Source: Hordeum vulgare subsp. vulgare
Taxonomy: Eukaryota; Streptophyta; Magnoliopsida; Poales; Poaceae
DNA: 64,000 nucleotides
Assembly: GCF_904849725.1 (NCBI RefSeq)
Contig: NC_058523.1
Coordinates: 209,401,689-209,465,688, forward strand
Direction: 5' to 3'
In this document: positions 1 through 12,535 of the stretch, piece after piece
How the letters are laid out: the number at the start of each line of letters is the position of its first letter
Position numbering within the stretch: the first letter of the stretch is position 1
Notes under the pieces: model-generated
Database searches by the model: none
What the model was told of the DNA's origin: nothing
The model's input: the letters and a program-made list of their open reading frames with translations, nothing else
Translations under genes and position numbers: made by a program

Positions 1-2894
1 CTATGAACAACATATGTCTCCAAGTAGTCCATATCCGCGGACGCGGCTGTTCGAATAGATCATAACCCTGCAGGGGTGTACTTCGTCACACACGCTTTCG
101 CCACTTATCGCCATGTGCACGTCATGCACCTCGACAAACTTCAAGCGGAAGCCCAGCGAGGGAGTCGGCCACGACCGTTAACCACACTAGTACCTAGTCC
201 AGGTTTATCGCCTATCTGAGAGTAACCCGCACGCAAGTCCGACCGAGGTTTCCGCCACGGCCCCAAACTATGTGCGCAGGGTTCCCAAGCCCACCACCCG
301 GGTGCCGCTTGGTACACCGTGCCACTTCCTACCGCATCACAGTCCACCTCTCAGGTCAGCGCTATGCACGGCCTCCAGCATGACTATAAACACCAGAAAC
401 TACTTGCAACTCCTGGACCGAGTACTAAGCGATTAATAAGTCGAGAGGGTCAATTAAGTATCCCAACGTGTGGTAGTATCTAGCCTAAGATTACATACAC
501 GGAACTCAGTTCCTAAGGACGGTTCCAATGAAACAACCCGCCATCTACTCCTACACACCCTTTCACCGGTACCTTTACCAAATTAGGTTCAACACACAAC
601 CTTTGCTTACCGAACACATTCTCACAATTCTGTTCATCTCCTAGATGACAGACCATACACAACTCTAAGCATGGCATGCATAGCAGGATAAGGCACATCA
701 TGGCTCAAGCAACTACCAGGTATGCTAGGTTGCAAGGTTCAGCTATTTACTGTGACATGGATAGGTCATGCAAAGGAAGTGGGTTCAACTAACGTGGCAA
801 AAGCATTTGAAGCATTTGATCCTAATGCAATAAGTAAGTGCAGGAGCAAGAACATGGGATTTATCGGGATGATCAAAATGGTTGCTTGCCTTGTTGCTCA
901 GAGGAGGGACGATATCCGTCAGACGGATATTCGGTGGAATCCGGGGGAGTGGAGCCTACCGAAAGGAATGACAACAATCAGTAACAAACATATGCAACAA
1001 GATGATGCATGACCATGGCATGAAGATGCAAAGTGGTATACTATTATAGCTACCATTTATTAAGTTTGAAGTTGATTTGAATCAAATTCAAATATCACTT
1101 CAAACGAGGTATTCTCGAATACCATTTTAATTGATTCGACCTGATGCTCAGATCACTTGCTTTTAACATGCATGGAAAAAACATGTTAGGTTGCTGGTTT
1201 GTGATTTGAACATTGTTTGATCATATTTTCCAAATTCCATCTCCAAAGTATTTATGAAGGTTAGCTTATTCATTAATCCATATGTTTGGGTTCAGTAACA
1301 TTTTCAAACATCTTTGGAAAATGACATATTCAGATTCCTTGAATTTTTCTGATACTTTTTCATATATAAATTATTTTCATTGGAGTTACAGATTAATTTC
1401 TATGATTTTTAGAAGTTTTGGCATTTTTCTGTAATTCTTTTAAATCAGAAATTCACTTATTGCGTCATAACTGCATCATCATGGCGTCAGCAGGTCAACT
1501 AACCTGATCAGGTCAAACCTGACAGGGGGGGCCCACTGGTCAGCGTCTCAGGGGCTAATCCCGCGCTGACCAGCCCCTAAGTGGGTTTGACTTGGCCTTG
1601 GGCCCACTGTCAGCGAGCGATTAGGGTTTAAACTACTGGGTAAAGCTGGCCACGTCGTTCCCCGCCGGAGCCTGGCCGACGGCGACCAGATCCGCGGCAG
1701 AACCTCGCCGGAGACACGCTATATCATGATGTGGTGCTCGGAAAAGGATGCCGAGAGCACTGGGATGATCCCGAGGCTCGACCTCATCCAGCGCTGGCCT
1801 CAGGGAGGGCTATAGGTGGCTGGAGCAAGCTGGCGACAAGCCGGGGCGGCTCTTGGAGTACGGGTTCGATGGTCCAGTGGCTAGGGGGCACGGATCCGAG
1901 GGGAAGGAGAGGAGAAATGATCGCGGGCTCACAGTGGAGGTGAAGCTAGGCTCAGACTGCTCGGGGAGGGGCTGTAACCGGCGTTTCACCGTCGATTTGC
2001 CGGCGACCGAAGGTTGAAGACGATGGCGTTGGGGACGTTGCAGAGCTCGGGGAGGCTTCATCCTTTGCAGAGAGAACCAGCTCGATGAGGCGAAGCTACT
2101 GGACTACTCGGAAGGGAGGTCCTGTGGCTAGAGGCGCGGTGGCTCGAGCTCGAGTTCTTGGCAATGGCGGCAGAAGGAGGGAGGAGAGATCCCGAGAGGA
2201 GGGGGAAACTAGAGCTTGGAAACGGATAGAGATGGGCTCGGGGTGGATATCCCCGCTGTCGCGCTGTCCTGGGGGGCACTGGAGGTTGCCACGGCGAAGC
2301 AGGAGGTGGAGGGGGCCGCCGTGGTCGATCTCCTCTCTGCCAGAAGGCAGAGGAAGAAGACGACCCTGCCCGTGGTGGGCTGGGCCTCCTCAGGCGACAG
2401 GTAAGGTTTTCCTCTTTTCTTTCTCTTTTCTTTCTGTTTTGTTTTTCTGATTTGCTAAGTATTTTGATTTGCTTTTTATTTCAGCTCCAAAATAGTTTAT
2501 AAAAATATTTTGAACACACCAGAATATTAGTTGGGATGTATCCAATCATTCCTAAAGTTTTCATCATTTTTGAAAACTTAAAGTTTTTGAATTCAAAATT
2601 AAAACTTGAAACCAATAGCTTTTTGCATTTATTTAAAATGCCAGGAGTATAAAAGAAATGGTTTCCTTCATTGCTTATTTGTTTCCAATAATTATCAGAA
2701 AAGTTGAACTTTTCTTGAGGCCATTTTGGGTTCATTCATTTTAACTAGTTTGAAATTTCCTTTAATTTGAGAAGTGGCTAGGGTTTTTGAGATTTCCTTC
2801 ACCACTTACTTTGTTCTTGTTGAAAATTTCCTAGATGCAATGCAAAGAAGACATGAGCACAAAGCTAACTTGATTAAGGTGTCAGGGATGTGAC
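1..2894 (-). mobile_element. Partial long LTR of a gypsy-type element (left end outside window)
   Basis: Non-coding. Read on the minus strand, the element starts at 2894 with TGTCACATCCCTGACACC, close to the TGTCACACCCTG start of the solo LTR at 57131-61194, so I read this as the same broad long-LTR family. The order is also LTR-like: an AT-rich start (about 2894-2410), a GC-rich middle (about 2400-1480), an AT-rich stretch (1480-1020), then a GC-rich tail running off the left edge. Sequence at 2895 resumes as an Athila-type LTR, so 2894 is a clean insertion edge. Open frames in the GC-rich part have no recognisable domain and are not called. The family name is unknown. Confidence 0.6.
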
Positions 2895-3165
2895 AACTTC
2901 ACTTCATATTTTGAGCCTTACACTTTTACTTCGTTGCACTTTCCGCCTTCAGATCTCACTTTGCAATCAATCTTGAAGGGATTTACAACCCCTTTATAGC
3001 GTTGTGTGCAAGGTCGTTTGTGTTTGCGCAGGTACTCTGGACACTTGCCTTGATTCTCCTACTGGATTGATACCTTGGTTCTCAACTGAGGGAAATACTT
3101 ACTTCTCTTTTTCTGCGTCACCCTTTCCTCTTCAAAGGAAAAACCAACGCAAGCTCAAGAGGCCG
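2895..3165 (+). repeat. 3' end of an Athila-type (Sabrina/WHAM-like) LTR
   Basis: This fragment carries the conserved tail of Triticeae Athila-type LTRs: a TCAGATCTCACTTTGCAATC segment, a 'fully spent' TTTACAACCCCTTTATAGCG segment, TACTGGATTGATACCTTGGT, and the run ending AAAACCAACGCA near 3151. The same tail occurs in the plus LTR ending near 6060 and, reversed, at 3343 and 54979. Its upstream part is missing because the gypsy LTR at 1-2894 sits against it. Confidence 0.65.
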
Positions 3166-3176
3166 CCGGGGATTTT

Positions 3177-3194
3177 TGGCATCGTTGCCGGGGA
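3177..3194 (+). other. Primer-binding site, tRNA-Asp type
   Basis: TGGCATCGTTGCCGGGGA differs by two bases from the perfect complement of the plant tRNA-Asp 3' end (TGGCGCCGTTGCCGGGGA, seen intact at 25667-25684). It follows the LTR fragment closely, as expected for a minus-strand primer site. About 150 bases of leader follow before the element is cut off near 3342. Confidence 0.65.
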
Positions 3195-3342
3195 GTATCG
3201 AGTCAAGAATAGTCTCCCATCAACGTGCCGATTTCTGGCACCATAGCAGAGGCCTCAAGTGTCACAAGAGGAGCACCACACAATTGGGCGCGCAAAGGGC
3301 GGTGGCCGCGCCTATCGCCTCGTGCTACCTGCTAGTCCTCAC
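3195..3342 (+). mobile_element. Truncated Athila-type 5' leader
   Basis: The leader includes a GTCAAGAATAGTCTCCCATC segment and a second, decayed copy of the primer-site-like motif (TTTCTGGCACC, 3231-3241). This is typical of internal starts in this lineage. No coding region is left. Confidence 0.5.
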
Positions 3343-4832
3343 TGATGCGTTGGTTTCCCTCCAAGCTTAAAGGATGATGTAGCACATCTACGGCAAGTAT
3401 TTCCCTCAGTTCCAATAGGAAGATCCACAAGACTTTGTAAGCAACACCTGCACACAAATAGCAAATCCTCGCAACCCAACGAATGGACGGGTTCTCAATC
3501 CCTTGTGGATAAAGTAAGGATAGATTTATAGATGCAAATAAGAGTGATAGAAAATAGAACACAACAAGGTATTTTTTGGGTTTTTGATAAAATAGATATG
3601 AATACAAAAGAACAAATAAAATAGAAACAAAAATAGAAAAGTAGACATCGCAAATAGATGATGTGAAGTAGACCCGGTGGCCCTAGGTTTCACTAGTAGA
3701 CTCCCTTGAGAAAATAACAAACGATGGGTGGACAAATTACTATTGGGAAATTTGTAGAAGAGAAAATAATTATTACGGTATTCAAGACAATGATCATGTA
3801 TATAGGCATCACGTCCAAGACAAGTAGACCAACTTCTGCCTCCATCTACTTCTATTACTCCACACATCGACCGCTATCCAGCATACATCTAGTGTATTGA
3901 GTTCATGGAGAAATGAAGTAATGCCTTAAGAATGATGACATGATGTAGACAAGATCTATTCATGTAGGAATAGAACCCATCGTTTTATCCTTGATAGCAA
4001 TGATACATGTGTGTCATGTCTCTTTCTGTCATTGTGATTTAGCACCGCAAGATCGAACCCATCACACAACACCTCTTCCCATTGCAAGATAAAAGATCAA
4101 GTAGGACATACAAAAACAAACTATTGGAGAATAAATACGAGGTTATAATAATCAAGCATGAATTTTTTTTCATAGATCTGATCCTAAACTCAAAATTCAT
4201 CGGATCCCAACAAACACACCGCAAAAGAAAGAGTTACATCATATGGATCTCCAAGAGACCATTGTATTGAGAAACAAAGCAAGAGAGAAAGCTATCTTGC
4301 TACTGCATACGGACCCGTCTGTCTGATATGAACTACGCACACATCATCGGAGGAGCACCATTAACGATGGTGAACCCCTCCGTGATCGTGTTCCTCTCCG
4401 GAACAGGCTCCGTGGCAGATGAAACAATTTTTCGTCGACTCCTCTAGGGTTTTATGAATATTTGGGTATTTATAGAGCTCAATGGCGGTGGAGGAGGTGT
4501 CCGAGGACCCCACTAGACAACAGGCTGCGCTAGGGGCCTCTAGCGCGCTCTGATGTCTAGTGGGCCCCATGGGCCTCGTCTGCTACTCATTTGTGGCCCC
4601 CAAGTTTCCTACTGGTCCAAAACAATCTTCGTAAAGTTTCATGGCATTTCGACCTCATCTGATATGGATTTTCTGCGAAGGAAAAAAACAACAACTGTCC
4701 CTAGGCACTATGTCAATAGGTTAGTCCTAAAAAATGATATAAAGTTTCTATAAAATGATCGTAAAACAAAAAAGAATGATAATATAACAACATGGAACAA
4801 TAAAAAATTATAGATACGATGGAGATGTATCA
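3343..4832 (-). repeat. Athila-type LTR, near full length, minus strand
   Basis: On the minus strand this LTR starts TGATACATCTCCATCG at 4832 and ends ..CCAACGCATCA at 3343, so it keeps TG..CA ends. A TATAAATA box lies at 4467-4474 (minus). The flanking 5-mers (ctcac and tgccc) do not match, so it is not a simple solo LTR with intact target duplication. It lies head to head with the next LTR. Confidence 0.65.
4467..4474 (-). promoter_or_regulatory. TATA box of the minus-strand LTR
   Basis: TATAAATA on the minus strand, about 360 bases inside the LTR start, just downstream of the GC-rich U3 segment. This is the usual position of the Pol II promoter in this LTR type. Confidence 0.5.
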
Positions 4833-6113
4833 TGCCCCTCGACTTCCTCCTGGCGTACCTCTTTGTCCTATAAATTGACATTAATCCCAAAAACCCTGGA
4901 GAGCACCTCGAAACACTTTTTTCGTCCCCGCAAGTCTCTATTCCGTTGTGAGGCCATCTGGAGCCCTTTTCCTATGCCTTGTCAGAGGGGGAATCGATCA
5001 TGGAGGACCTCTACATCAACCTCGCTGCTCCCATGGTGATGTGTTTGTAGTTCACCACAGACCTACATGTCTGTGGTTAGTACCTAGATGAATCTCTCTC
5101 TCTCTCTTGATCTTCAATACAATGATCATCACATCTTCGCTTTGATCTATACGATGTAACTGGTTTGTGCAGTGTGTTTGTTGGTATCCTATGAATTGTG
5201 GAGTTATGTTCAGATTATTCATGATAAATATTTGAGTCTTCTTTGAAATCTAAATATGGTTCTTATATGCATTATCATAAAGCTTTGTAAATCTCCCCGA
5301 TCTACTGATTTTCTTTGGCCAATTAGATTTCTCTTTCTTCGATGAGAGAGGTGCATTGTAGTTGGTTCAATCAGATGGGTTTCTATATCCCAATGACAGA
5401 CGGGGATATGATACATCTTTGTATTTTTACACTAAGGATAAAATGATGGGGTTAATTCATAACAATTGAGTTCTCTTTGTTGACATCATGTCATCGTTCT
5501 CCAAGCATTACTCTATTTTACTTAATACTCTAGATGCATGCTGGATAGAGGTTGATGGGTGGAGTAATAGTAATAGGTGCAAGCACGAGTCGGCGTATTT
5601 TCTTATGGACATTATGCCTATATACACATGATAATTTCCATGAATATCGCATAACTATCCACTTTTCTATCAGTTTCCCAACAATAATTTGTCTAACCAC
5701 CGTATGCTTTCTTTCATGGGAGATGCCATTAGGGAACACTATGGCCTTTGGGTCTATTCAATTATATATTTGCAAACGCTAAAATTCCTCGCTGCCTTTA
5801 AATATTTGTTATTTACTTTTCACATTGCAACTTTCAACCACACTACTTACTTGCTTGCAAATAACAAAACAACCGGATTGACAACCCTCTTGCCGGCGTT
5901 GGGTGCAAGGTTTGTTTCTTTTACGTGTAGTCGCCGAAGATGGGGGTTGGTTGTTACTCCTATTGGTTCGATAAACCTTGGTTCTCTACTGATGGAAATA
6001 CTTACCTATATAGTGCTTCATCACCCGTTCCTCTTCATGGAAAACCCAACGTAGATCACAAGCATCACCCCTCCCCTTCGGAGAAAATCCCAACGCAGAT
6101 CACAAGCATCACC
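4833..6113 (+). repeat. Athila-type LTR, 5'-truncated, plus strand
   Basis: Starts inside the LTR, just upstream of a TATA-like CTATAAATTG near 4868. It then runs through U5 to the conserved tail (GGAAATACTTACC, 5995-6007; AACCCAACGTAGATCACAAG near 6043). Many words match the reverse complement of 3343-4832. The end carries a short direct duplication (CAACG-AGATCACAAGCATCACC at about 6048-6070 and 6091-6112). Confidence 0.6.
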
Positions 6114-6239
6114 AACTAGCAGATGTGATGTCTTCATCCTCCTGTATGGTGCACATCCAGGGCACGATGTCCATGAGCTCGTTGATTTGACGGTCGTCCG
6201 GTGCCCCTAGGCCAAATACAACATTTCCTAGACCTAGCC
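6114..6239. other. Short unassigned spacer
   Basis: About 125 bases between two LTRs. I recognise no motif or reading frame here. Confidence 0.3.
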
Positions 6240-9200
6240 TATCACAGCCTATGTTTTCCAGTACTGACTAAGTCAACATAACTTAAATAATTAGGACCAA
6301 TTAAAACTTTTGTGTGTGCTTGTGATGCTTGACTTGATTGTGATGGCTTGCTTCTTTGATTGTGTTTTAGAATCACAAACTTGCTCCTACTCTCTAGACT
6401 CATCTTCTTGATCCAAATCCTTGCCCAATGACCATACCATGTGTATAGTACCAATAAATATTTTTATAACATATTATTTTGACCAAAATATTTTATTTTA
6501 TTTAAGCTTTCAAAAAATCCATGAGTTGGGATTTGTACTACAAGTCCTCAAATTAGGGATGATGGTTTGTCCCTAAATAGTTTATTCATATCCCATTAGC
6601 AAAAAGACGTCCCAAAACCACAAAATTATTATTTTAAAAGTTATTTTCCCATTTTATTGAAATACCTTTTTATGAGGCCAGAAATGGTCTTTTATGAAGA
6701 AACAATTATTTTGTTGCTTCCAAAATATTTGAGAAAGTTTAGGGAAACTCACTGGACATATATTGTCCATATATAAGAGTTTCAACACATGGTCATGTTC
6801 AAAATAATGGACAAAACCCTCCAAAACCCTTTCTGCCTATTCCAAGTTTTTGAAATATTTTTATAAGAAATTTTCTCAAATAATTCCGATAAAATTCTTG
6901 CATATCACACATAATAATTGTGATGATCTTGCCAAGTTTCATCTCAAACCAAGTTGTTTTGATTTACCAAAATAGTCCAAAACCTATTTGTCCAGAACCA
7001 AATTTGAGCAACTCTACATTGCCAAGTTTCTCCTTTTGATCTAATATTTTGTGGACATGTTCCAGTACCCTAATGATGCATCCAACCCAAGTGGTGCGTC
7101 AAGGAGAACATATCCACTTGTTCGAATCCCCTCAAAACCACTTATGTTGAGTTCTAGAATTAACAATATTTGCATTGTCAGGTTCCTCCAATTGATCCCA
7201 AACTTTTTGGGAAAGCTCAAATGCTCAAATGATACCACCACACCAAGTGGTGTTAGGGGAATTAATTTGCATGGATTTATATAGATAAAACCATTTCTAC
7301 CCATTTCTAGGGTTTATCAAGTTTACATTGTCAACTTTCACCATATAATCTCAAAATTGGTGATCAGGGCCAAATGGTCTTACCATTTTCCCATGGTAAG
7401 TCTCAAGGCCATTGGATACCCCTAGATCCCCGTGGAAAACATCAAACACTTCCAGCCATGAGAAGAGAAGTTGACCCTAAGATATTCTCCTTGCTCCAAT
7501 ATGTTTACCACAGCCTATGCTACCCCTCTCCTACCCCTACTAACTCTACCTTGGCTAGGGAACAATCATTGGTGGGTAAAACCCTCGCATATGGCTATTT
7601 CAACAGCTTTGGCATGCCTTCTCTCACCTTTTCTCCCCTTGTTTATTGATGATTCCCCCCAGACTTTACCACAACCTCATTCGCATGATGATGCATCAAT
7701 CCAAGCCCAAAGATGGCATGCTCATGTGCAAAGTATGAGCAAACCATCTAAATCTAATGTTTGGCAGCAAATGTAGCTTTGAACTACAATTGCTAGCTAC
7801 ACTCCTCTCCCTGAGCTCGAACTTGGTGGTCATGTAGTCCTTGCATAGCTAGGGCAGTGGACAAGGTTCTGTCCCAAGTGCCCACGAGTAAAAAGCCATT
7901 TTCTCAGCCCCAAGTTTGTCGCTACAAAATTAACAAGAGAAGAACCTGATTCTACCCAGCCTCATATGGATCTAGACTCCTTCATCACCCTTTCCCATGC
8001 ATGCCTCACATGTTAGGTATAGTTGGCCTATCTAAAAGTCCTCCTGGACAGACCATGGCGTAATGACCACACTGCGGGCGTGCGTCAATGGTGCTCTGCC
8101 AAAGAAAACTGTGTTGTAGCTCGCATCCTACTTCGGCAGAGTGTCCGCATGTTCTAGACATATCTCCTTGACCATGCACGCCCCTCCATGATGCCACCAA
8201 GGCTCCAAGTCACATCTGGCACGCGTGCCCGCCGTGCCTAGTGAACTCGAGGCGGACCCAAGCTCCTCTCTACGTCGCCCTCCTATATGTGCCTCCTCCC
8301 GATTCCTCTGGATGCGCCTAGACCACTACTCTCTCCTCCATGGATCTCTTTGACCTTCCTCAGCTCTCCTCGTGCCCTCTCCTTTTGTCCACTATCGACA
8401 TTGATGACCATAGGTCTTGCTTAAATTGGAGCACCCCGGTGCCCCTACCTCCTCCTAACCACGGGCAAGGACCTGAGCGACCTCCACGAGCATGCCCTAT
8501 AGTCCTGATGCCTGCTCTCCTCGACTGGGGCAAGAGAACTCTCCATCGTCAGTGACCACCTTAGCGGCCGTCCAAGCCCCCTCCGCTCTGCCTCTCTCCG
8601 GTGGGTGTGCGTACCCTAGATGGGTGCGACTAGTCGCATGGAGCACTCCGGTCGCCGAACCTCCCAAAGTGGTGGCCAGGGCACCGGCGAGCAGCATGAA
8701 TGTCGCCCCTGGACGTGCCCAAAGAAACCTGTAGGAGGAAGGGGACGAACCTGCCAGCGATCCTCGCTTGTCGGCCATCATGTGAGGCTGACATGTGGGT
8801 GGCACCACTTAAGTGGAAGAGGGCTCGCCGGGGAGTCACCTTCACTCGGGGGAAACGTGCTTCCCAAGTACGCCATCGATGCCACAGCTTTCATTGCCTC
8901 GCTCCGCCACTTGCCTGGCCCACTTCCTATTTGACGGCGTGGGTGCATAATAGTCGTCTCGTATAACTCTTTTCTATTTTTATTTCTTCAGAGACTATAT
9001 AATTCATTTGAACTCCAAATTTGATGATTGAAATTCCTACAGTTTTCTAAAATCATGTGTTATCCAAATATATGCATTGCACATTTTTCCAGATACATTT
9101 TCTTTACAATTAATATTCAAATTCAATTTTAAATACTTAAAACCCCCTATTTCCAAATTCCTAGAGAGTCCAAATCAACTCCAAATGGAGGGATTCAAAT

Positions 9201-11188
9201 TTATAGAGACTTCCAGAAACATTACCTTTTTTTCTAGACTTAGTTAACATTTTTATCATGTATTATTTGTGTTGGACAAAATAAATGGACCCCTTTCCAC
9301 TTATTCCATCTTAGTAAATCTCTAGGGAATTCATACCAACTCCCAATCCAGTGAAACCACTACCAAAATTCTACTTAAATCATTCCCTAAGCAATAATCA
9401 CATCCGCTCTTTATTAAAAAAATATTTTCTGTAAACTTCTTATAGGGTCACCAATTCCTCCATTTCCACTATTCGAAATCCCCGGTGATCCAGATCCATT
9501 AAAGAAAACCTTAGTTATTTTTCTTTTGACCAGAGATATCCAAGAAAAATAAAACTCCTATTTTTAGGGCACCTTATTTTTTTTCTTGTTGTGTGGATTA
9601 TTGTGTTTCCGACGGTAGTTGATGATGTAGACGAAGTGCTCAGAGTTGGACAAGAAGCGTGAGTAGGCCTTGAAGTATTTGCCAAACCACGCAAGCAACC
9701 CTTTGAACATGACTATGAAACCATTTTTATGCTTGTCACATGACACTTTATATTCGTTGCATCTGAATCACATTGAATCGCTGACCACCTTGGTGGGTTG
9801 TCTCCGATATTTCCTTGTTCATACTTGCATTGAGCATGACCCTACCTTCCTATGAGGGTTGTGCGAACGGGATGTAGTTAGGATGCTATATGTTGCTACG
9901 CAAATGGGATGGGAATATGCATGGTAACGGAAAAGAAATGATTTCAAAGACTTTTCGAAAACCACGTTGGGTGCCACTAACACCCAAGGGAGATGATATT
10001 GAGCTAGGTGATCACTTGAGAAAGAAGGGGTATACCGGAGCAAGTCATGAGTGTGTGTCTTCGAAAATATATTAGATTTAAGATTTGTAGATCATACCAA
10101 CCTTACATGTGCGACCACGATACCCCTTTATGGGACGGGGATTTGTTAATTACCTTGGTGGATGCTAGCAGAGAGCCCGCATTACTAGTGGCGAGACGGA
10201 TAGAGTTACCATCTCGAGACGGGGTCGTGCCAGGTATGGTGACCATGGGCTATATTTACAAACACAGGGCATACTGTTGGTCCCTTCATGGATGGTATGA
10301 TCTAGAGCGAGGCTTGTATGATGTACATCATGAGGGTTGTGTACAATTCGAGTGGACACTTTGTTTAGTGTTGCAAGGGCCAAACATTGTTAGAGTGCTT
10401 ACCTCGGGTATGTTATATACCGCAAGTCATGGATGACACGGAAGTTCCCCGTGTCTTGTGGGTTAAGCGCCAACCTCTACAGAGTGTAAAACTATCAGAC
10501 TAGCCATGTCCACGGTCAAGGACAGTTGGGTGATGCTTCTTAAACTACGTCCAGATGTTTGCGCATAAACCAAGTGTGTATGTGTGTGAGAGAGAAAGAT
10601 GATTGTGTGAGAAAGATGATACTTCGGCTAAGTCAGATGACTAGACATGATGAATGAACATGACATGTTCAACCCATGCTTATGATGATATCTATAACTT
10701 GTTCGTATGGATATCTGCAACCTGTTGATGCATTTTTTACAAGCTCATTGCTCATTGCATTGCAGTCAAAATTAGCTTTCTACAAATTATCTACTTTGTG
10801 CTCTATCATGTATTTTTAGTGCCTTGTTCCAAATCTGGGTTGCTTGCGAGTACATTCAAAGTACTCATTGGCTTGCCACTTGATATTTTATTGGCTAGGC
10901 ATGAGAGAGCAGGATATGATGAAGAATAGCATGGTGAAGTTTGTGAGAGCTAGGACGCTTCTCATTCAGAATGCCTATAGGGCTAAGGTAGATGGCATGG
11001 GTTCATGCTATTGATGAAGATTTTGCACCACAAATATATGAAGACTTAGACATGGAGGCCATATTTGAATAAAACGGTACGTAATGGATGTAAAAGTCTT
11101 GTTATTAAGTTTCTTTGTGTTCAGTGAGCATTGATCTCTGGTATCACGTACATTCGGTGGTCATGACATATGAGTCGGGGTCCCAACA
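6240..11188 (+). repeat. 5' LTR of a long-LTR gypsy element (4.95 kb)
   Basis: The right end is well supported: ..GTCGGGGTCCCAACA ends at 11188 and is followed at once by a Met-tRNA-type primer site. The left end (TATCACAGCCTATG at 6240) is inferred by similarity to the TGTCACACCCTG start of the related solo LTR at 57131-61194. The segment near 10080-10560 reappears at 14300-14800 (plus) and at 57780-58270 (reversed). The part 8220-8990 reappears at 12545-13260. The interior alternates AT-rich and GC-rich (8230-8940) blocks. No frame has recognisable domain content; the longest (10047-10436) is repeat sequence that decays in the other copies. Confidence 0.65.
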
Positions 11189-11192
11189 AAGC

Positions 11193-11205
11193 AGGTATCA
11201 AAGCC
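11193..11205 (+). other. Primer-binding site, initiator tRNA-Met type
   Basis: AGGTATCAAAGCC lies 5 bases after the LTR end at 11188 and matches the common plant primer site TGGTATCAGAGCC with two substitutions. Confidence 0.6.
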
Positions 11206-12535
11206 ATCTTAACTGTATGAAGCCCTTAGTTAGCATGTACGTTAGTTAGGACAAAGTTGTTTTTCCAAACCTTTTAAACCACTTACAAAACCTAATATTT
11301 CTCACCTCTCCTAAATTCTCAAAGGAAGTGCAGGTTTTTGCCTTAGCACTTCCACCCTTACTCTCTTAACTCCCCTCATGTTCTTTTTCAAAGCATACAA
11401 ACGGTCGCTAACACCCTTATGCCCCTAAACAGTAGATTCTTTGAAGTCCTCATGGTAACTTGAAAGGAAGCGACCTTGACAAATGATCACCCACGAATTT
11501 TGCAGACAAGGTTGGCAATGCTACAACAATTCTGCACCAACAGAAGCTACCTTCTTGAGGAATAACGGTATCAAGACTCCAAAGAAGGTGACACCTTTGA
11601 CTCTGTCCCAAAGTGATGCACCCTTGGCCTACAAACATGAGTACATAAGATATGCAAAATCATGATATGTATCGCTATTCGAGCGACCCTGTCATTACCA
11701 TTGTTCTGTCGACAACCACCGGTGGATGAGAACCTCACCATTGGTCTGCCTCACCATAGTGAGCAGTAAAATGGTTCTCTTCATCCCCCACTCTCGGTGT
11801 CGATACTGTCATCAACATAACCGACATGTCAGAACTCTATCATGGCTTGTTGATGTTATTGCGTAAAGGATCAGTACTCGGAATTCTTGACGCCTTAGAA
11901 GACAAGAAGGCATTGACAGGATTACGAAGACAGCAGAAAGCCCTGTCAATGCCAGCCATGAGGAACCACCTTTGCCGTTAGCATACCAGTGAAAGGTTGT
12001 CAAAATTCTTCAGGCAACCCGAATCATTTCATCAAGCAACAACAAGAGACATAGCGACACCTGAAGAAGACCCACAAGACTAAGCAGACTCCTCAACAAG
12101 ACACAAAGCAAGCATGACTACTAGGACCGAGAACCCCTAGGGTAGGATGAGTCATGAATCCCCTATGCAAAGTTGAGTCCGTGCGACGGTTCGAATGGTA
12201 CCTTGTTGTGTGTTGCTATTTTTTATTGTTTGTGCTTGGTATAAGTCCCACTTTTGCACTAGGCAACAAGTACGCGACTATATCACCTACCCCATCTTGA
12301 TGTTTGTGATTGGCATTTTCGGCACTTGTTTGATTGCACTTGCACTATACCACCCCTTAGGCACTCCCCTCTATGCTACTTTTCTCTCCCTCACCATTCT
12401 CGACAATTGAAGACCCACAAGACAATATGCACCAAGGATCCATCTCGACATATGAGTAAAATTGAATACTTTTCACTACAACATACTCAACCAAACGCAA
12501 CCACGTAGAGTTATGCTTTTCTCTCAAGATACTCC
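11206..12535 (+). mobile_element. Non-coding internal region of the 6.2-14.8 kb gypsy element
   Basis: Roughly 1.3 kb between primer site and recognisable 3' LTR. No gag, protease, RT or integrase motif is visible on either strand. The element is therefore non-autonomous or internally deleted. The 3' boundary is approximate because the start of the 3' LTR is missing or scrambled. Confidence 0.45.

Noticed and set aside
2085..2450. Host-like exon with a splice donor CAG|GTAAGG at about 2396-2404
   Set aside because: The surrounding LTR reads on the minus strand, so a plus-strand donor there is probably chance; no coding homology seen.
3343..4832. Intact solo LTR with target duplication
   Set aside because: The termini are acceptable but the flanking five-base words do not match.
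10047..10436. 129-aa plus-strand frame, with relatives at 14222 and (reversed) 58115
   Set aside because: The three places are copies of one LTR segment. The frame breaks at different places and the conservation looks nucleotide-level, so I do not call a gene.
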